Below are positions 43,625 to 53,174 of a DNA stretch of 64,000 nucleotides, piece after piece (positions within the stretch are counted from its first letter, which is position 1; each line of letters opens with the position of its first letter). The position numbers and the translations under genes are program-made. Below the pieces are notes generated by a model. That model saw nothing but the letters and a program-made list of their open reading frames with translations. It made no database searches and was not told the DNA's origin. The DNA is from Chryseobacterium indologenes (lineage in GTDB: Bacteria; Bacteroidota; Bacteroidia; Flavobacteriales; Weeksellaceae), in contig DJTE01000048.1 of NCBI GenBank assembly GCA_002439165.1, forward strand, positions 21,884 through 85,883, read 5' to 3'.

Positions 43625-44596
43625 TTAAATTGAATTAATTTTCATAAAATCAATGATTTCCGAAATATATCCAAAAGCAACAGCCACTACCGTATCGGCA
43701 GCCCCGTAATATACTGCCACCTTATCTCCTTCAGTTAATGCAGCACAAGGAAAGATGACGTTGGGAATATCTCCCGTAAGTTCATACATTTCCGCAGGGG
43801 CCAGCAGGTATGGTTTTGTTCTGTACAATACTTTTGAAGGATCTTCCAGATCAAGCAGCGCGGCTCCCATAGAATATCTGAATCCTCTGCAGGTATTAAT
43901 TACTCCATGATAGAAAAGCAGCCATCCTTCAGTGGTTTTGATTGGCACCGGCCCTGCTCCGATTTTTGTACACTGCCATGCACTGTCTTCAAAAGGAGTG
44001 ACTTTCATAACACATCTGTGCTCTCCCCAATATTTCATATCCGGACTGTAACTGATGTAAATATCCCCAAAAGGAGTATGACCGTTATCACTCGGGCGGC
44101 TCAGCATTGCATATTTCCCATTGATCTTTTCAGGAAAAAGCACTCCGTTTCTGTTGAAAGGCAGAAAGGCATTCTCACACTGGAAAAATTCTTTAAAATC
44201 GAAGGTATATCCTATTCCGATAGTGGGGCCATTGTACCCGTTACACCATGTGATCCAGTAGCGGTCTTCAATAAAGGTTACCCGCGGGTCATATTTATAA
44301 TCGGATTCGATCATATCGGTATTCCCGGCTTTCATGTCAATGGGATCATGGTTGATTTTCCAATGAATGGCATCTTTACTGAAACCGGCAAAGATATTCA
44401 TCTGTACGGCTTTGTTGTCGCACCGGAAAACGCCTGCAAATCCGTCTTCAAAAGGGACCACCGCGCTATTGAAAATACTGTTGGACGTGGGAATTGCATA
44501 CCTGCTGATAATCGGGTTTTCAGAGAAGCGCCACATAATATCACGGCAGTCTTTCGGGCGTTCCTGCCACGGGATCATTACTGATTGAGATGTCAT
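43625..44596 (-). CDS. GH130 beta-1,4-mannosyl-GlcNAc phosphorylase-like enzyme
   Basis: This 323-aa cytoplasmic protein has a five-bladed propeller fold pattern typical of GH130: SNSIFNSAVVPFEDGFAGVF, DPRVTFIEDRYWITWCNGY, and late LLFYHGV and AVYYGAADTVVAVAFG. GH130 enzymes phosphorolyse beta-mannosides. In N-glycan loci they convert Man-beta-1,4-GlcNAc to mannose-1-phosphate and GlcNAc, which fits the neighbours here. There is no signal peptide, so the substrate must first enter through the MFS transporter encoded 31 nt upstream. A second ATG at codon 7 is possible. Confidence 0.9.
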   Translation of the reverse strand: MTSQSVMIPWQERPKDCRDIMWRFSENPIISRYAIPTSNSIFNSAVVPFEDGFAGVFRCDNKAVQMNIFAGFSKDAIHWKINHDPIDMKAGNTDMIESDYKYDPRVTFIEDRYWITWCNGYNGPTIGIGYTFDFKEFFQCENAFLPFNRNGVLFPEKINGKYAMLSRPSDNGHTPFGDIYISYSPDMKYWGEHRCVMKVTPFEDSAWQCTKIGAGPVPIKTTEGWLLFYHGVINTCRGFRYSMGAALLDLEDPSKVLYRTKPYLLAPAEMYELTGDIPNVIFPCAALTEGDKVAVYYGAADTVVAVAFGYISEIIDFMKINSI

Positions 44597-44627
44597 AAAG
44601 TAGTATTACTTTTTTATTTTTTTATTA

Positions 44628-45929
44628 TTAATTAACTAATTCTTCTTTTGGTTTTTCAGCATGTGGGAACGGGACCATCAGGGTTACTATAAATGCCGGT
44701 ATCGTAGCGATCAGCACCCAGATGAAAAACATTTTATATCCGATCCAGTCACTGATCATGCCGCTGAACATTCCGGGGATCATGACTCCGAGATTCATAA
44801 TTCCGGTGGCAAATGCATAATGGGCCGTTTTGTGTTTTCCGGGCGCAATCTGCTGCATCATGTACAGCATCAGCCCCACAAAACCAAAACCATATCCGAA
44901 ATATTCAGTAACCACAGCCAGTCCTACTGAAAAAAGATCTTCCGGCTGATAATGAGCCAGCAGCGCATACACCACAAACGGGATATTAAATGCGCAGCAA
45001 AGCCAGATCAGAGATTTTTTAAGTCCTCTTGCTGAAATAAAATATCCTGCCAGCACAGAGCCTAAAATAAATGCAGCAGACCCATAGGTTCCATAAATAA
45101 GCCCTATATCTGAAGTGGATAATCCCAGACCTCCCGAAGTGCGGGGTGCCTTAAAAAACAAAGGCGCGATCTTAATGGCAAATCCTTCGGCAAAACGGTA
45201 CAGGATAATAAACATAACCGACCACAGAATATTCCGTTTTGTAAAAAAAGAAGTGATCACTTCCAGCAGTTCTTTACGGATGTTTCCTGCATTTCTTTCC
45301 TTCTTTTCATTTTCATTTTTCTGTTCTTCCGGCAACACCCGGTAATGATAAACTGCCAGGACGAAAAATAAGGCGGCATAAATCCCCATGATGATCATCC
45401 AGGCATGGGTAATTCCTTTTGTTGTCTCAAGAACACCGGCAAAATACACCAGTGCACCGCTACTGATAATTTTGGCCAGATTGTAGAAAGCTCCCTGCCA
45501 GCCGATATACCTTGCCTGCTCTTTATTGGAAAGAAAAGCGATATAGGTGCCGTCTGCTACCACATCATGTGTGGCGCCACAGAAAGCAACTGCGGCAAAA
45601 AGGGCAATACTGTATCTGAAAAAATCATGAAGCGGGAGACTCAGCGCAATGAGAGCAAAAAGAACCCCGATAGCTGCCTGTGTAAAAAGAACAAAGAACT
45701 TTTTGGTTTTATAGATCTCCAGAAAAGGGCTCCAGAGTGGCTTCAGCGTCCAGGAAAGCATAACAAGTCCTGTCCAGAAGGTGATCTGCGCATCTGAAAC
45801 ACCCATATCTTTATACATGATTCCGGAAACAGCATTAATGGTTACAAAGGGGATTCCCATTGCAAAATATAATGTTGAGATCCAGAAAATCGGTTGTACC
45901 GGATGTGTCTCGGATTTGTTTTTTTCCAT
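44628..45929 (-). CDS. MFS transporter, AmpG-like, for glycan core sugar
   Basis: From the ATG at 45929 this is a 433-aa protein with about twelve membrane helices and a charged cytoplasmic loop (LPEEQKNENEKKERNAGNI) in the middle. The early motif FAMGIPFVTINAVSGIMYKD and the PLWSPFLEI segment are AmpG/PAT-like. Transporters of this type sit next to GH130 in mannoside loci and are thought to move mannosyl-GlcNAc or related disaccharides across the inner membrane. The start lies 187 nt after the SusD stop, across a repeat-like element. Confidence 0.85.
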   Translation of the reverse strand: MEKNKSETHPVQPIFWISTLYFAMGIPFVTINAVSGIMYKDMGVSDAQITFWTGLVMLSWTLKPLWSPFLEIYKTKKFFVLFTQAAIGVLFALIALSLPLHDFFRYSIALFAAVAFCGATHDVVADGTYIAFLSNKEQARYIGWQGAFYNLAKIISSGALVYFAGVLETTKGITHAWMIIMGIYAALFFVLAVYHYRVLPEEQKNENEKKERNAGNIRKELLEVITSFFTKRNILWSVMFIILYRFAEGFAIKIAPLFFKAPRTSGGLGLSTSDIGLIYGTYGSAAFILGSVLAGYFISARGLKKSLIWLCCAFNIPFVVYALLAHYQPEDLFSVGLAVVTEYFGYGFGFVGLMLYMMQQIAPGKHKTAHYAFATGIMNLGVMIPGMFSGMISDWIGYKMFFIWVLIATIPAFIVTLMVPFPHAEKPKEELVN

Positions 45930-45953
45930 ATTCAAACTAAAATGTTAAAGAAA

Positions 45954-46086
45954 AGAAGGCCTCTCAAAATTGTCATCCCGGATGAACGAAACTAAAAAAG
46001 AATAATCTTAAAAACGAATTTGTAAAAGATTTTTCTATACCGGCATGAAAAAACCAAATTAAATCTATTTTTTGAGACGGCCTTCT
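45954..46086. repeat. MITE-like element with 16-17 bp terminal inverted repeats
   Basis: AGAAGGCCTCTCAAAA (45954-45969) and TTTTGAGACGGCCTTCT (46070-46086) are inverted with a one-base bulge and frame about 100 nt. The inner flanks (TTGTCATCCCGG and CTATACCGGCATGA) look like a degenerate second inverted pair. I recall similar GGCCGTCTCAAAA ends as common repeats in this group. It lies between susD and the MFS gene and could also act as a stem-loop in the mRNA. Confidence 0.5.
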
Positions 46087-46115
46087 GTTTTCTTTATAAT
46101 TGATCCTGAAAAGTA

Positions 46116-47744
46116 TTATTTTTTATCCCACCACAGTTTTGTACCTCCTGTATCCGGGCCGCCGAGGAATTGCAGCGCCTGCGCATAGTTCAGGGTATTG
46201 TTTCTATACTTGGTAGGAATAGGAACCCTTCTGATCATTGCATCGGTACTGATGGTTCCCTGACTGTCGTTAAGAACATTTCTGAAAATCACAGGGTAAC
46301 CTGTTCTCCGCTGTTCCGCCCACGCTTCGGGACCATCGGGATAAACAGCAATCCATTTCTGGGTGATGATCCGTTCCAGTTTTCTTTCAAAAGAATCTCC
46401 GTTATTCCATTTAATGGTAATTGTGCTCAGCATCGGGCTTCCTGCCGGAATACTGTTTGAGGCATTTTTAGGATCGATATAGGGAGCTTCCGTAGAAGTT
46501 GCATCTGCTATATAAGCTGCATAAGATGAGCTTTTCCCCCATTCTGCAAAAGACATTTCGATTCCTTTATTATAATTTGTTCCGGCATCTCCCGCTCCGG
46601 CATAACCTCTGATGGCAGCTTCCGCTTTCAGAAACCAGATTTCTGCGGCTGTCATAATTTTGTTTTTACCGTTGCTGTTAGAAAAATAATCTCCGCCCGC
46701 AGCTGCGGCAATAGGTTGGGAAAAATCTCCGTACCGGTCCTTGCTTCCTCCCATATCAACTCCCTGTCTCACCCCGATATACTGTCCGGCTACGGAAGGA
46801 TCTGTGGCAGGTTTGGCATATGCTGTTTTTCTCGGATCATTATATCCGTTCATAAATGCCATTAAAGGTGCCCCTATTTTGCAGTCTCCCCAGGAATAGA
46901 TAATATCGCTGAGAGGGGAAGCTCCTCCATAGTTAATCAGAGCATTCGCAGAGTTATCATCAATAAATCCGACAGGTGAGGCCAAAGCTTCTTCTGCATA
47001 CAGTTTTGATTTTGCAGGGTCGGCATAGCTTATTCTCATGGCAAATCTTAATTTCAGAGAGTTGGCAAGCTTTGCCCAGTTGAGCAGATTACCTCCGTAT
47101 ATCAGATCAGATTTGCTGATGACCGCTTTATCTTCCACTCCAGGGGTCTGCTGCAGGTCGGAAATGGCTGAAGTAAGATCTGCAATGAAATTATGATAAG
47201 CTTCCTGCTGGGAGTCAAAATCGGTAATCCCTGTTATAGGATCGGGTGTTTCGAACTTACTGTAAATAATAGGTCCGTGAGCATCTGAAACCTTGCCGGC
47301 AGAAATTACTCTGAGAATTTTTGCAAGAGCAAGCGATCCCTTAAAGTTTATCCCCTGATAATTTTCTCTGATGACAGCATTAATGGTTTTTGATTTGTCA
47401 AAAACATCTTCCAGCTGCGTCATCATGATCCTCTCATTCCAGTTATCCATAATAAAATAAGTAGTATTATTTCTTCCTCCGTTGTAAGGTGTTCCTGTAC
47501 TGAAAAGGCCGCTGTACATATCTGCATTAAGGTTGGTCTGAAGCTGATAGATCCAGTTGGTAGAACTCTGCTGATTTCTCTGCATCAGTTTTAAAGGATT
47601 CACAATCTGGGTAAAATCAGCATTGAAATTCTCAGGTCCTCCGATATATTCCTGGTTGTACTGATCAAACTCACCTGTGCAGTTCAGAGCAGAAAACAGC
47701 ATAAGTGCACTGAGTGATACCGTTTTAATATATGATATTTTCAT
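46116..47744 (-). CDS. SusD/RagB-type surface glycan-binding lipoprotein
   Basis: This 542-aa lipoprotein has its lipobox Cys at residue 22 (SALMLFSALNC). It fits the SusD-like group with long helical repeats: early NADMYSGLFSTG and NWNERIMMTQLEDVF, a mid-protein SKSDLIYGGNLLNWAKLANSL helix, and the C-terminal ERIITQKWIAVYPDGPEAWAEQRR motif. It partners SusC as the lid that catches glycan at the cell surface. The genes are 12 nt apart, susC first. Confidence 0.93.
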   Translation of the reverse strand: MKISYIKTVSLSALMLFSALNCTGEFDQYNQEYIGGPENFNADFTQIVNPLKLMQRNQQSSTNWIYQLQTNLNADMYSGLFSTGTPYNGGRNNTTYFIMDNWNERIMMTQLEDVFDKSKTINAVIRENYQGINFKGSLALAKILRVISAGKVSDAHGPIIYSKFETPDPITGITDFDSQQEAYHNFIADLTSAISDLQQTPGVEDKAVISKSDLIYGGNLLNWAKLANSLKLRFAMRISYADPAKSKLYAEEALASPVGFIDDNSANALINYGGASPLSDIIYSWGDCKIGAPLMAFMNGYNDPRKTAYAKPATDPSVAGQYIGVRQGVDMGGSKDRYGDFSQPIAAAAGGDYFSNSNGKNKIMTAAEIWFLKAEAAIRGYAGAGDAGTNYNKGIEMSFAEWGKSSSYAAYIADATSTEAPYIDPKNASNSIPAGSPMLSTITIKWNNGDSFERKLERIITQKWIAVYPDGPEAWAEQRRTGYPVIFRNVLNDSQGTISTDAMIRRVPIPTKYRNNTLNYAQALQFLGGPDTGGTKLWWDKK

Positions 47745-47756
47745 TTGTTCTTAAAA

Positions 47757-50657
47757 TTAGAAGTTAGCTTTTAATGATAAACCGACAGATCGGGTGATAG
47801 GCATTCCAAACATATCGATTCCCACACCACCCGGATTAACCCCGGATACCTGCTCAGGATCGAACGGAGCATCTTTGTACAGGAAAAACAGATTGCTTCC
47901 GATTAAACTTACCGTAGCATTGTCTATATATTTTGAATGGATATCAAAGGTATAGGACACTGAAGCCTGTCTCAACCGTACGGCTGTTGCTTTATACATG
48001 TACGGCTCATCAACAGATCCCGCTACTTTTGAATAATATTTTTCAGCATCGGTCAGCCCTGTATAGGGAGTTCCGTTTTCATACACGGCATTGGGAACAG
48101 ATACCCCTCCTCTATCACGGGCATCTGCACTGGCTTTACTTACGCCGTACTGATCATTTTTAGCCTGTGTATAGCCCAATACTTTTCCGCCAAATTTCCC
48201 GTCAATAAGAAAACTGATTCCCAGTTTCCCGATATTGAAAGAGTTGTTGAAGCCGAGAATGAATTTCGGATTGGGATTTCCCAGATACTGTACCTGATTC
48301 TCATCTCTTAACGGAACGCCGTCGGCATCCACAATAATTCTTCCCTGTCCGTCTCTTTTAAAGACCGACCCGTAAATATCCCCGAATGATCCGCCTACTT
48401 TTAGCCTGTTATATCCGCCTCCTGTAAGTACAAAAGTTTTGTCGTCGGAAATCTTCAGCCTGGACGGAAAAAGCTCTTTAATGGTATTTTTATTGGCTGA
48501 AGCATTAATTGTTGTTGTCCAGCCGAACTTATTTCCGGTAAATGCTTTGTATGATAAACTTGATTCAAATCCTCTGTTCTGAATTTTTCCTGCATTCACA
48601 TCAAACCTTCCGGTCCCGAATCCTAAATTGGACGATATTTCCACGGCCTGCAGGAGCTGGTTGGATACTACTGAATTGTAGTATGTAAAATCAAAACTCA
48701 ACCGGTTTTTAAAAAACCGGAGCTCGGTTCCTGCCTCAAAAGTCCTGTTAAGCTCAGGTTTGGCAAAAAGTTCAGAGAATTCAGGATTGGTAACGGGAGA
48801 AGAAACCGGTGTGATCATCGTTCCTGCATTTACCTGGTAACGGTAAATATTAGGTGCGGTAAGATTAGAATACAGTCCGTTTCCTACTTCTGCATAGGAT
48901 GCCCTTACCTTCCAGAAGCTGAAAGATTTCGGAAGATTAAAAATTTCAGACAAAATAGCATTTAATCCTACTGATTCATAGTCAAAAGAAATCCTTCCGG
49001 TTCCCGACAGCGTTGAATCCCAGTCATTTCTGAATGTAAGATCAAGATACAGGAATTTCTTATACCCAAGATTGGCACTTGCAAAAACGGATTGAGTCTG
49101 TTTCTTTGTACTGTAATACAGGTAGCTCACCCCGTTTCCGTTCTGCCCCGGCCACTGTAAGTTATTCTGTGTAAAAAGATTGGGAATGACCAAAAGATTG
49201 TTCTCTATACTGCTTGATGTATACCTTTGTGTATTAATACTTCCTCCCATCGTAAAATCCAGGGAGATATCATCATTGATTTTCGGACTTCCGATAAGCA
49301 ACGCGTCACCATAAGTAGAGGTACTCTCTATTACATCTTTGTAAAGTTTACCATTATCATTTCCTCCCAATAAAACAGGCAAGGAATAAACCGCTACATT
49401 ACGCTGGCTGTCTGAAGTGGTATAGCCGTAATTTCCTCTCAGTCTGGCAGACAGCCACGGATTGATCTGGTAGCTGAGTGTCACAGCACTGTAAAGGTTT
49501 TTATTTTTTGTTGTTACCGGGTTTTTATAAAGAATCCAGTACGGATTCTGAGATTCTACACTAAAGCTTCCGTCCGGTTTTATAGCCCACCAGTTTTGTG
49601 CGGGAAGCAATCTGTTATTGTTCTGATAGGTATAATTGGCCCCGCTGAACTGATCGAAATCAATACCTCTTGGCAGCCAGTACAGATTGACGAGCGGGGA
49701 ATAATAAGATCCCGGAGTAAGTCTGTTTTTACTGTTCTGCAGAGACCCCATAAAGTTGGCATCAAGTGTCAGTTTATCATCCAGAAATTTACTTGAATTT
49801 CTGAAATTAATATTGTACTGGTCAAATATGGAAGTAGGAATGATTCCTTTATTGGTCGTATTTCCCAGAGAGAAAAAGTTATTGGATTTCTCATTTCCCG
49901 ATTGAAATGAAATATTGTTGACCCAGGTTGTTCCGGTTTGTAAAAAGTCTTTAAGATAATCCTTTGAAGTCCCTTTCGGTCCCCAGCTCTGTTGAGAACC
50001 GGTTTGCCCGGCAGCAGGATCATAAGGAATACTCTGCAGATAGCTGTACTGCAATTCGGGAAGACTGTATGCCTTATCCAGGGTAAGACTCGTTGTATAA
50101 GACAGCTTACTTTTCCCTGCCCTTCCTTTTTTAGTAACAATCAGAACGGCACCGTTACCTCCGGCAGCACCGTATAATGCAGCAGCTGAAGCACCCTTCA
50201 GGAAGTTAATGCTTTCAATATCTTCCGGATTGATTGTACTCAGTACATCACCTGTATCCGGCATGGATGCAAAAAAATCTACATTAGGCCCTTTTGTATT
50301 ATTGATGATAGGAATCCCGTCAATCACATACAGCGGCTGGCTGTTTCTTGTTGATTTGTCCCCTCTCATCACTACCCTTACAGATCCTCCTACACCTCCG
50401 TTGGTCTTATTGATCTGTACATTGGAAACCTTCCCGTTGATAGAGTTTAAAAGATTAGGTGTCTTTACTTCCGTAAGTTCATCCCCGCCAATCTGCTGGC
50501 TCGAATACGTTAAAGACCGCGCCTGCCTTTTGATCCCTAAAGAAGTAACAACCACTTCTTCTATTTTGGTTGTTTTAGCAGTATCTGCCTTCTTAGCTTC
50601 CTGTGCATGAGCAGATAAAGAAATAGCTAATAAAACCGGTATAACAGTTTTTCTCAT
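47757..50657 (-). CDS. SusC/RagA-type TonB-linked outer-membrane transporter, short form
   Basis: This 966-aa protein has a Sec signal (MRKTVIPVLLAISLSAHAQ) followed within about 15 residues by a TonB box-like stretch IEEVVVTSLGIKRQ. It therefore lacks the carboxypeptidase-regulatory domain that usually precedes the SusC plug. The plug has VRVMRGDKS-like and QPLYVIDGIPIIN motifs and INPEDIESINFLKGASAAALYG, and the barrel ends in SVGLSLKANF. It imports glycan oligosaccharides with SusD. A minus-strand TAGATTTG box about 160 nt upstream may start the operon. Confidence 0.94.
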   Translation of the reverse strand: MRKTVIPVLLAISLSAHAQEAKKADTAKTTKIEEVVVTSLGIKRQARSLTYSSQQIGGDELTEVKTPNLLNSINGKVSNVQINKTNGGVGGSVRVVMRGDKSTRNSQPLYVIDGIPIINNTKGPNVDFFASMPDTGDVLSTINPEDIESINFLKGASAAALYGAAGGNGAVLIVTKKGRAGKSKLSYTTSLTLDKAYSLPELQYSYLQSIPYDPAAGQTGSQQSWGPKGTSKDYLKDFLQTGTTWVNNISFQSGNEKSNNFFSLGNTTNKGIIPTSIFDQYNINFRNSSKFLDDKLTLDANFMGSLQNSKNRLTPGSYYSPLVNLYWLPRGIDFDQFSGANYTYQNNNRLLPAQNWWAIKPDGSFSVESQNPYWILYKNPVTTKNKNLYSAVTLSYQINPWLSARLRGNYGYTTSDSQRNVAVYSLPVLLGGNDNGKLYKDVIESTSTYGDALLIGSPKINDDISLDFTMGGSINTQRYTSSSIENNLLVIPNLFTQNNLQWPGQNGNGVSYLYYSTKKQTQSVFASANLGYKKFLYLDLTFRNDWDSTLSGTGRISFDYESVGLNAILSEIFNLPKSFSFWKVRASYAEVGNGLYSNLTAPNIYRYQVNAGTMITPVSSPVTNPEFSELFAKPELNRTFEAGTELRFFKNRLSFDFTYYNSVVSNQLLQAVEISSNLGFGTGRFDVNAGKIQNRGFESSLSYKAFTGNKFGWTTTINASANKNTIKELFPSRLKISDDKTFVLTGGGYNRLKVGGSFGDIYGSVFKRDGQGRIIVDADGVPLRDENQVQYLGNPNPKFILGFNNSFNIGKLGISFLIDGKFGGKVLGYTQAKNDQYGVSKASADARDRGGVSVPNAVYENGTPYTGLTDAEKYYSKVAGSVDEPYMYKATAVRLRQASVSYTFDIHSKYIDNATVSLIGSNLFFLYKDAPFDPEQVSGVNPGGVGIDMFGMPITRSVGLSLKANF

Positions 50658-50813
50658 AAGGTTTAGGATTAATTTAGATTTATTTGAGAATCAACCGCAC
50701 TTCTTCAAATATGATTTTGAAACATAAAGCATAGCCATTGTGATTTTTTCGCAACGTTATGATTAAAAAGCGTCAAATAATTTAAAGTTTGATTAAGATT
50801 TAATTCACATTAG

Positions 50814-50821
50814 CAAATCTA
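50814..50821 (-). promoter_or_regulatory. -7 box upstream of susC
   Basis: The minus strand reads TAGATTTG, matching TAnnTTTG. No good -33 TTG was found. It would leave a leader of about 150 nt. Confidence 0.4.
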
Positions 50822-51011
50822 AATTTTGTAAACAGCCGGATATAACATTATTTTATCATAAAACGATATTATTTTTTCAGGTCTGTTTAAAAACCGTTTA
50901 TTTTGATCTATATACCAACAATTTATGCCTTATTCAGCTTTACAGTTTTAACACAGTTTTTGATGTGTTTTGGTGAAAATATGGGGTAATTATGAAGTTT
51001 TCAGCAAAAAA

Positions 51012-51035
51012 AATCCGGAAACAGCGTTCCGGATT
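51012..51035 (-). terminator. Terminator after the AraC regulator of the N-glycan locus
   Basis: Perfect 9-bp arms AATCCGGAA and TTCCGGATT around a 6-nt loop are followed on the minus strand by a run of eight T. Confidence 0.8.
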
Positions 51036-51072
51036 CTGCCAATGAGCAGTATAATTTTTGAATTTTATCGCA

Positions 51073-51951
51073 TTATTCGATTTTTTTCACTCCCTTGAAC
51101 TGTTCTTTAAATTCAGTAGGGGTTGTCTTTTTAATCGATTTGAAAACTTTGTTGAAATTAGCAATATTGTTAAATCCGGCCTCAAAGGCGGTTTCGAAAA
51201 CCGTAAGATTCTTTTCCATCAGCCATCTGGCTGCGTAGCTGATCCTGATTTCATTAAGATAATTCACAAAAGTTTTACCCGTTCTTTTTTTAATAAACCT
51301 GTTGAACGTTACATTGCTCATGCTGACCAGTGATGCCGCATCGTTCAGGGATATTTTACTTTCAAAATTTTTATGGACAAAATCATGAACAATTTTCATT
51401 TTATCATTATCGGCAAATGTTTCAAGTTCAATGCTGTATGAAGACAGCAGGGTCTTTTCTTCTGCAGTAGCCAGTTCATTCAGAATTTTCATGATTTCGA
51501 TGAAAGATTCGAAACTGCTCATTTTCGACAGGTTAAGAAAAGAATCTTTCAGTTTTTCTGCCAGTTCCGGTGAGAACAGAATCCCTTTGATAGAATCTTT
51601 CATCAGATTGCTGATCGGTTTCAGGATGTTCTTGTCCATCATCGACTGGTTAAAAAAATCCTGATTGAACTGTACGGTAATTTCGTGGGTCTTCCTGTTT
51701 TTACATTTATGATTGGCCCAGCAATGCGGCAGGTTCGGCCCTACCAAAACCAGTTCGTAATCGCCTATCTCCCCGGTGTGATCACCGATCATTCTGCGAT
51801 ATCCTTTGCCTTTATAAACAAAATTGATCTCCACTTCCGGGTGGTAATGATAGGGAAAATCAAACGATGCTTTGATGCGGTCAAATACAAGAAAACTGTC
51901 CTCGGGAGATAACGGCGTTATTTCTCTCAATATATTTTCTAACTTGCTCAT
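51073..51951 (-). CDS. AraC-family regulator with N-terminal cupin
   Basis: This 292-aa regulator has an N-terminal cupin sensor (FPYHYHPEVEINFVYKGKGY with paired His, about 33-52) and a C-terminal pair of helix-turn-helix motifs (ISLNDAASLVSMSNVTFNRF and FETAFEAGFNNIANFNKVFK). Its position directly upstream of susC, on the same strand, suggests it controls the N-glycan genes, in place of the hybrid two-component or ECF/anti-sigma pairs often used by other loci. That link is inferred. Confidence 0.88.
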   Translation of the reverse strand: MSKLENILREITPLSPEDSFLVFDRIKASFDFPYHYHPEVEINFVYKGKGYRRMIGDHTGEIGDYELVLVGPNLPHCWANHKCKNRKTHEITVQFNQDFFNQSMMDKNILKPISNLMKDSIKGILFSPELAEKLKDSFLNLSKMSSFESFIEIMKILNELATAEEKTLLSSYSIELETFADNDKMKIVHDFVHKNFESKISLNDAASLVSMSNVTFNRFIKKRTGKTFVNYLNEIRISYAARWLMEKNLTVFETAFEAGFNNIANFNKVFKSIKKTTPTEFKEQFKGVKKIE

Positions 51952-52224
51952 GAGTGGCTAAAAAAGTTAAGTTATAAATCAAATACAGTACTTTTACAAA
52001 ATTGATAAAAAAACAATCAACTAATATATAATTTTTATTTTTTATCTGTTTTTTATTGAAAATCTGGAAACAGCGGCTCCACCAGACAAGATTAACTCTT
52101 AATTCACCCTTAAAAAGGGAAATATTTTAACCTGGCCCCCTCATATTTCATTAAGCTGCTTCTTCAGTACTAACTTCCACCTCAGCCATCATTTCTTTTT
52201 GTATCTTTAAGGTAAAGTAATCCT

Positions 52225-53085
52225 ATGCCGCTTATTTTTGAAGATCAATATAAAAAACTGGGGCTGGAAATGTTTTCGGAAGGAAACCCGGAAGCCATTC
52301 ACAGTAATCTTTTTATATCAGACATTAAAATTCTATTCATTCCTGAAGGTTATGAACTGACCGTAGATTTTAACCATTACAGAACTTCAGTTCCTTCTTT
52401 ATTTTTTCTGACCGGGCAGCGTATGAAGATCGGAAAAGGTAAAGAAGAGGCGCTGCTGCTTTATTATAACCGTGATTTTTACTGTATTCAGATCCACGAT
52501 AAGGAAGTGGCCTGCGACGGGCTTCTGTTTCATAATGTTTTTGAAATCCCCTTTGTGGAGCTTGATCCTGAAGAAGCCATAAGCATCAGAAATCTTTTTC
52601 AGCACATTAAAGATGAACTTGAACTTAAAGACTCCTCCGCTGAAGAAATGATCAGAACCTATGTAAAACAGATCATCATCCGTGCCACCAGAAAATGGAA
52701 GCAAAAGAATCTTGACAGTGGCAGTTTAAAAATTTCAGGTACCGAACTGGATGTTTTCAGAGATTTCAGCAGGCACCTTGAAATTCATTTCAGACAGAAA
52801 CATAATGTGTCAGATTATGCAGAGCTGCTGCATATCGCCCCCAAGACACTGACCCATAAATTTAAAAACCTGAAACTTGATTCTCCCAACCAGTTTATCA
52901 TTAACAGAATTTTACTGGAAGCCAAAAGACTCTTATTCTATACAGATAAACCCGTGAAGGAAATTGCTTATGATCTGGGATATGAGGATCCCGCTTATTT
53001 CAACAGGCTGTTTACCCAAAAAACAGGAAACACGCCTTCAAATTTCAAAAAAAATTACATTTCGGGAAAAAAGTACAATATTTAA
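52225..53085 (+). CDS. AraC-family regulator
   Basis: This 286-aa protein has a short N-terminal sensor with cupin-like strands (YELTVDFNHYRTSVPSLFFL) and a C-terminal AraC domain (SDYAELLHIAPKTLTHKFKN and VKEIAYDLGYEDPAYFNRLF). It begins divergently from the other AraC gene and precedes osmC by 89 nt. It may sense a small organic molecule and control osmC (inference). The region before it has TATCTTTA, one base off the -7 consensus. Confidence 0.88.
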   Translation: MPLIFEDQYKKLGLEMFSEGNPEAIHSNLFISDIKILFIPEGYELTVDFNHYRTSVPSLFFLTGQRMKIGKGKEEALLLYYNRDFYCIQIHDKEVACDGLLFHNVFEIPFVELDPEEAISIRNLFQHIKDELELKDSSAEEMIRTYVKQIIIRATRKWKQKNLDSGSLKISGTELDVFRDFSRHLEIHFRQKHNVSDYAELLHIAPKTLTHKFKNLKLDSPNQFIINRILLEAKRLLFYTDKPVKEIAYDLGYEDPAYFNRLFTQKTGNTPSNFKKNYISGKKYNI

Positions 53086-53098
53086 GTCTTTTTCTCTA

Positions 53099-53129
53099 TT
53101 GAATCCAACCATTAACCGCAATACCTTTG
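53099..53129 (+). promoter_or_regulatory. Promoter of osmC
   Basis: TTG at 53099-53101, a 20-nt spacer and TACCTTTG at 53122-53129 fit the Bacteroidetes -33/-7 pattern well, giving a leader of about 40 nt before the ATG at 53175. Confidence 0.65.
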
Positions 53130-53174
53130 TCACATTAAAACAATCATACATATCAATAACAAAAAACAAACATT

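Larger units (their letters stand above)
50658..51072. other. Upstream region of the SusC operon
   Basis: This 415-nt AT-rich region holds the candidate SusC -7 box at 50814-50821, the terminator of the upstream AraC gene at 51012-51035, and an AT-rich leader of about 150 nt that could carry regulatory structure. I see no gene and no clear operator. Confidence 0.5.

Noticed and set aside
43907..44584. A 225-codon open frame on the plus strand.
   Set aside because: It lies fully opposite the GH130 gene, has no family features, and is a shadow of a well-supported gene.
45954..46086. Reading the inverted repeat as a simple terminator for susD.
   Set aside because: The arms are over 100 nt apart with no T run after the stem, so an element or long-range hairpin fits better.
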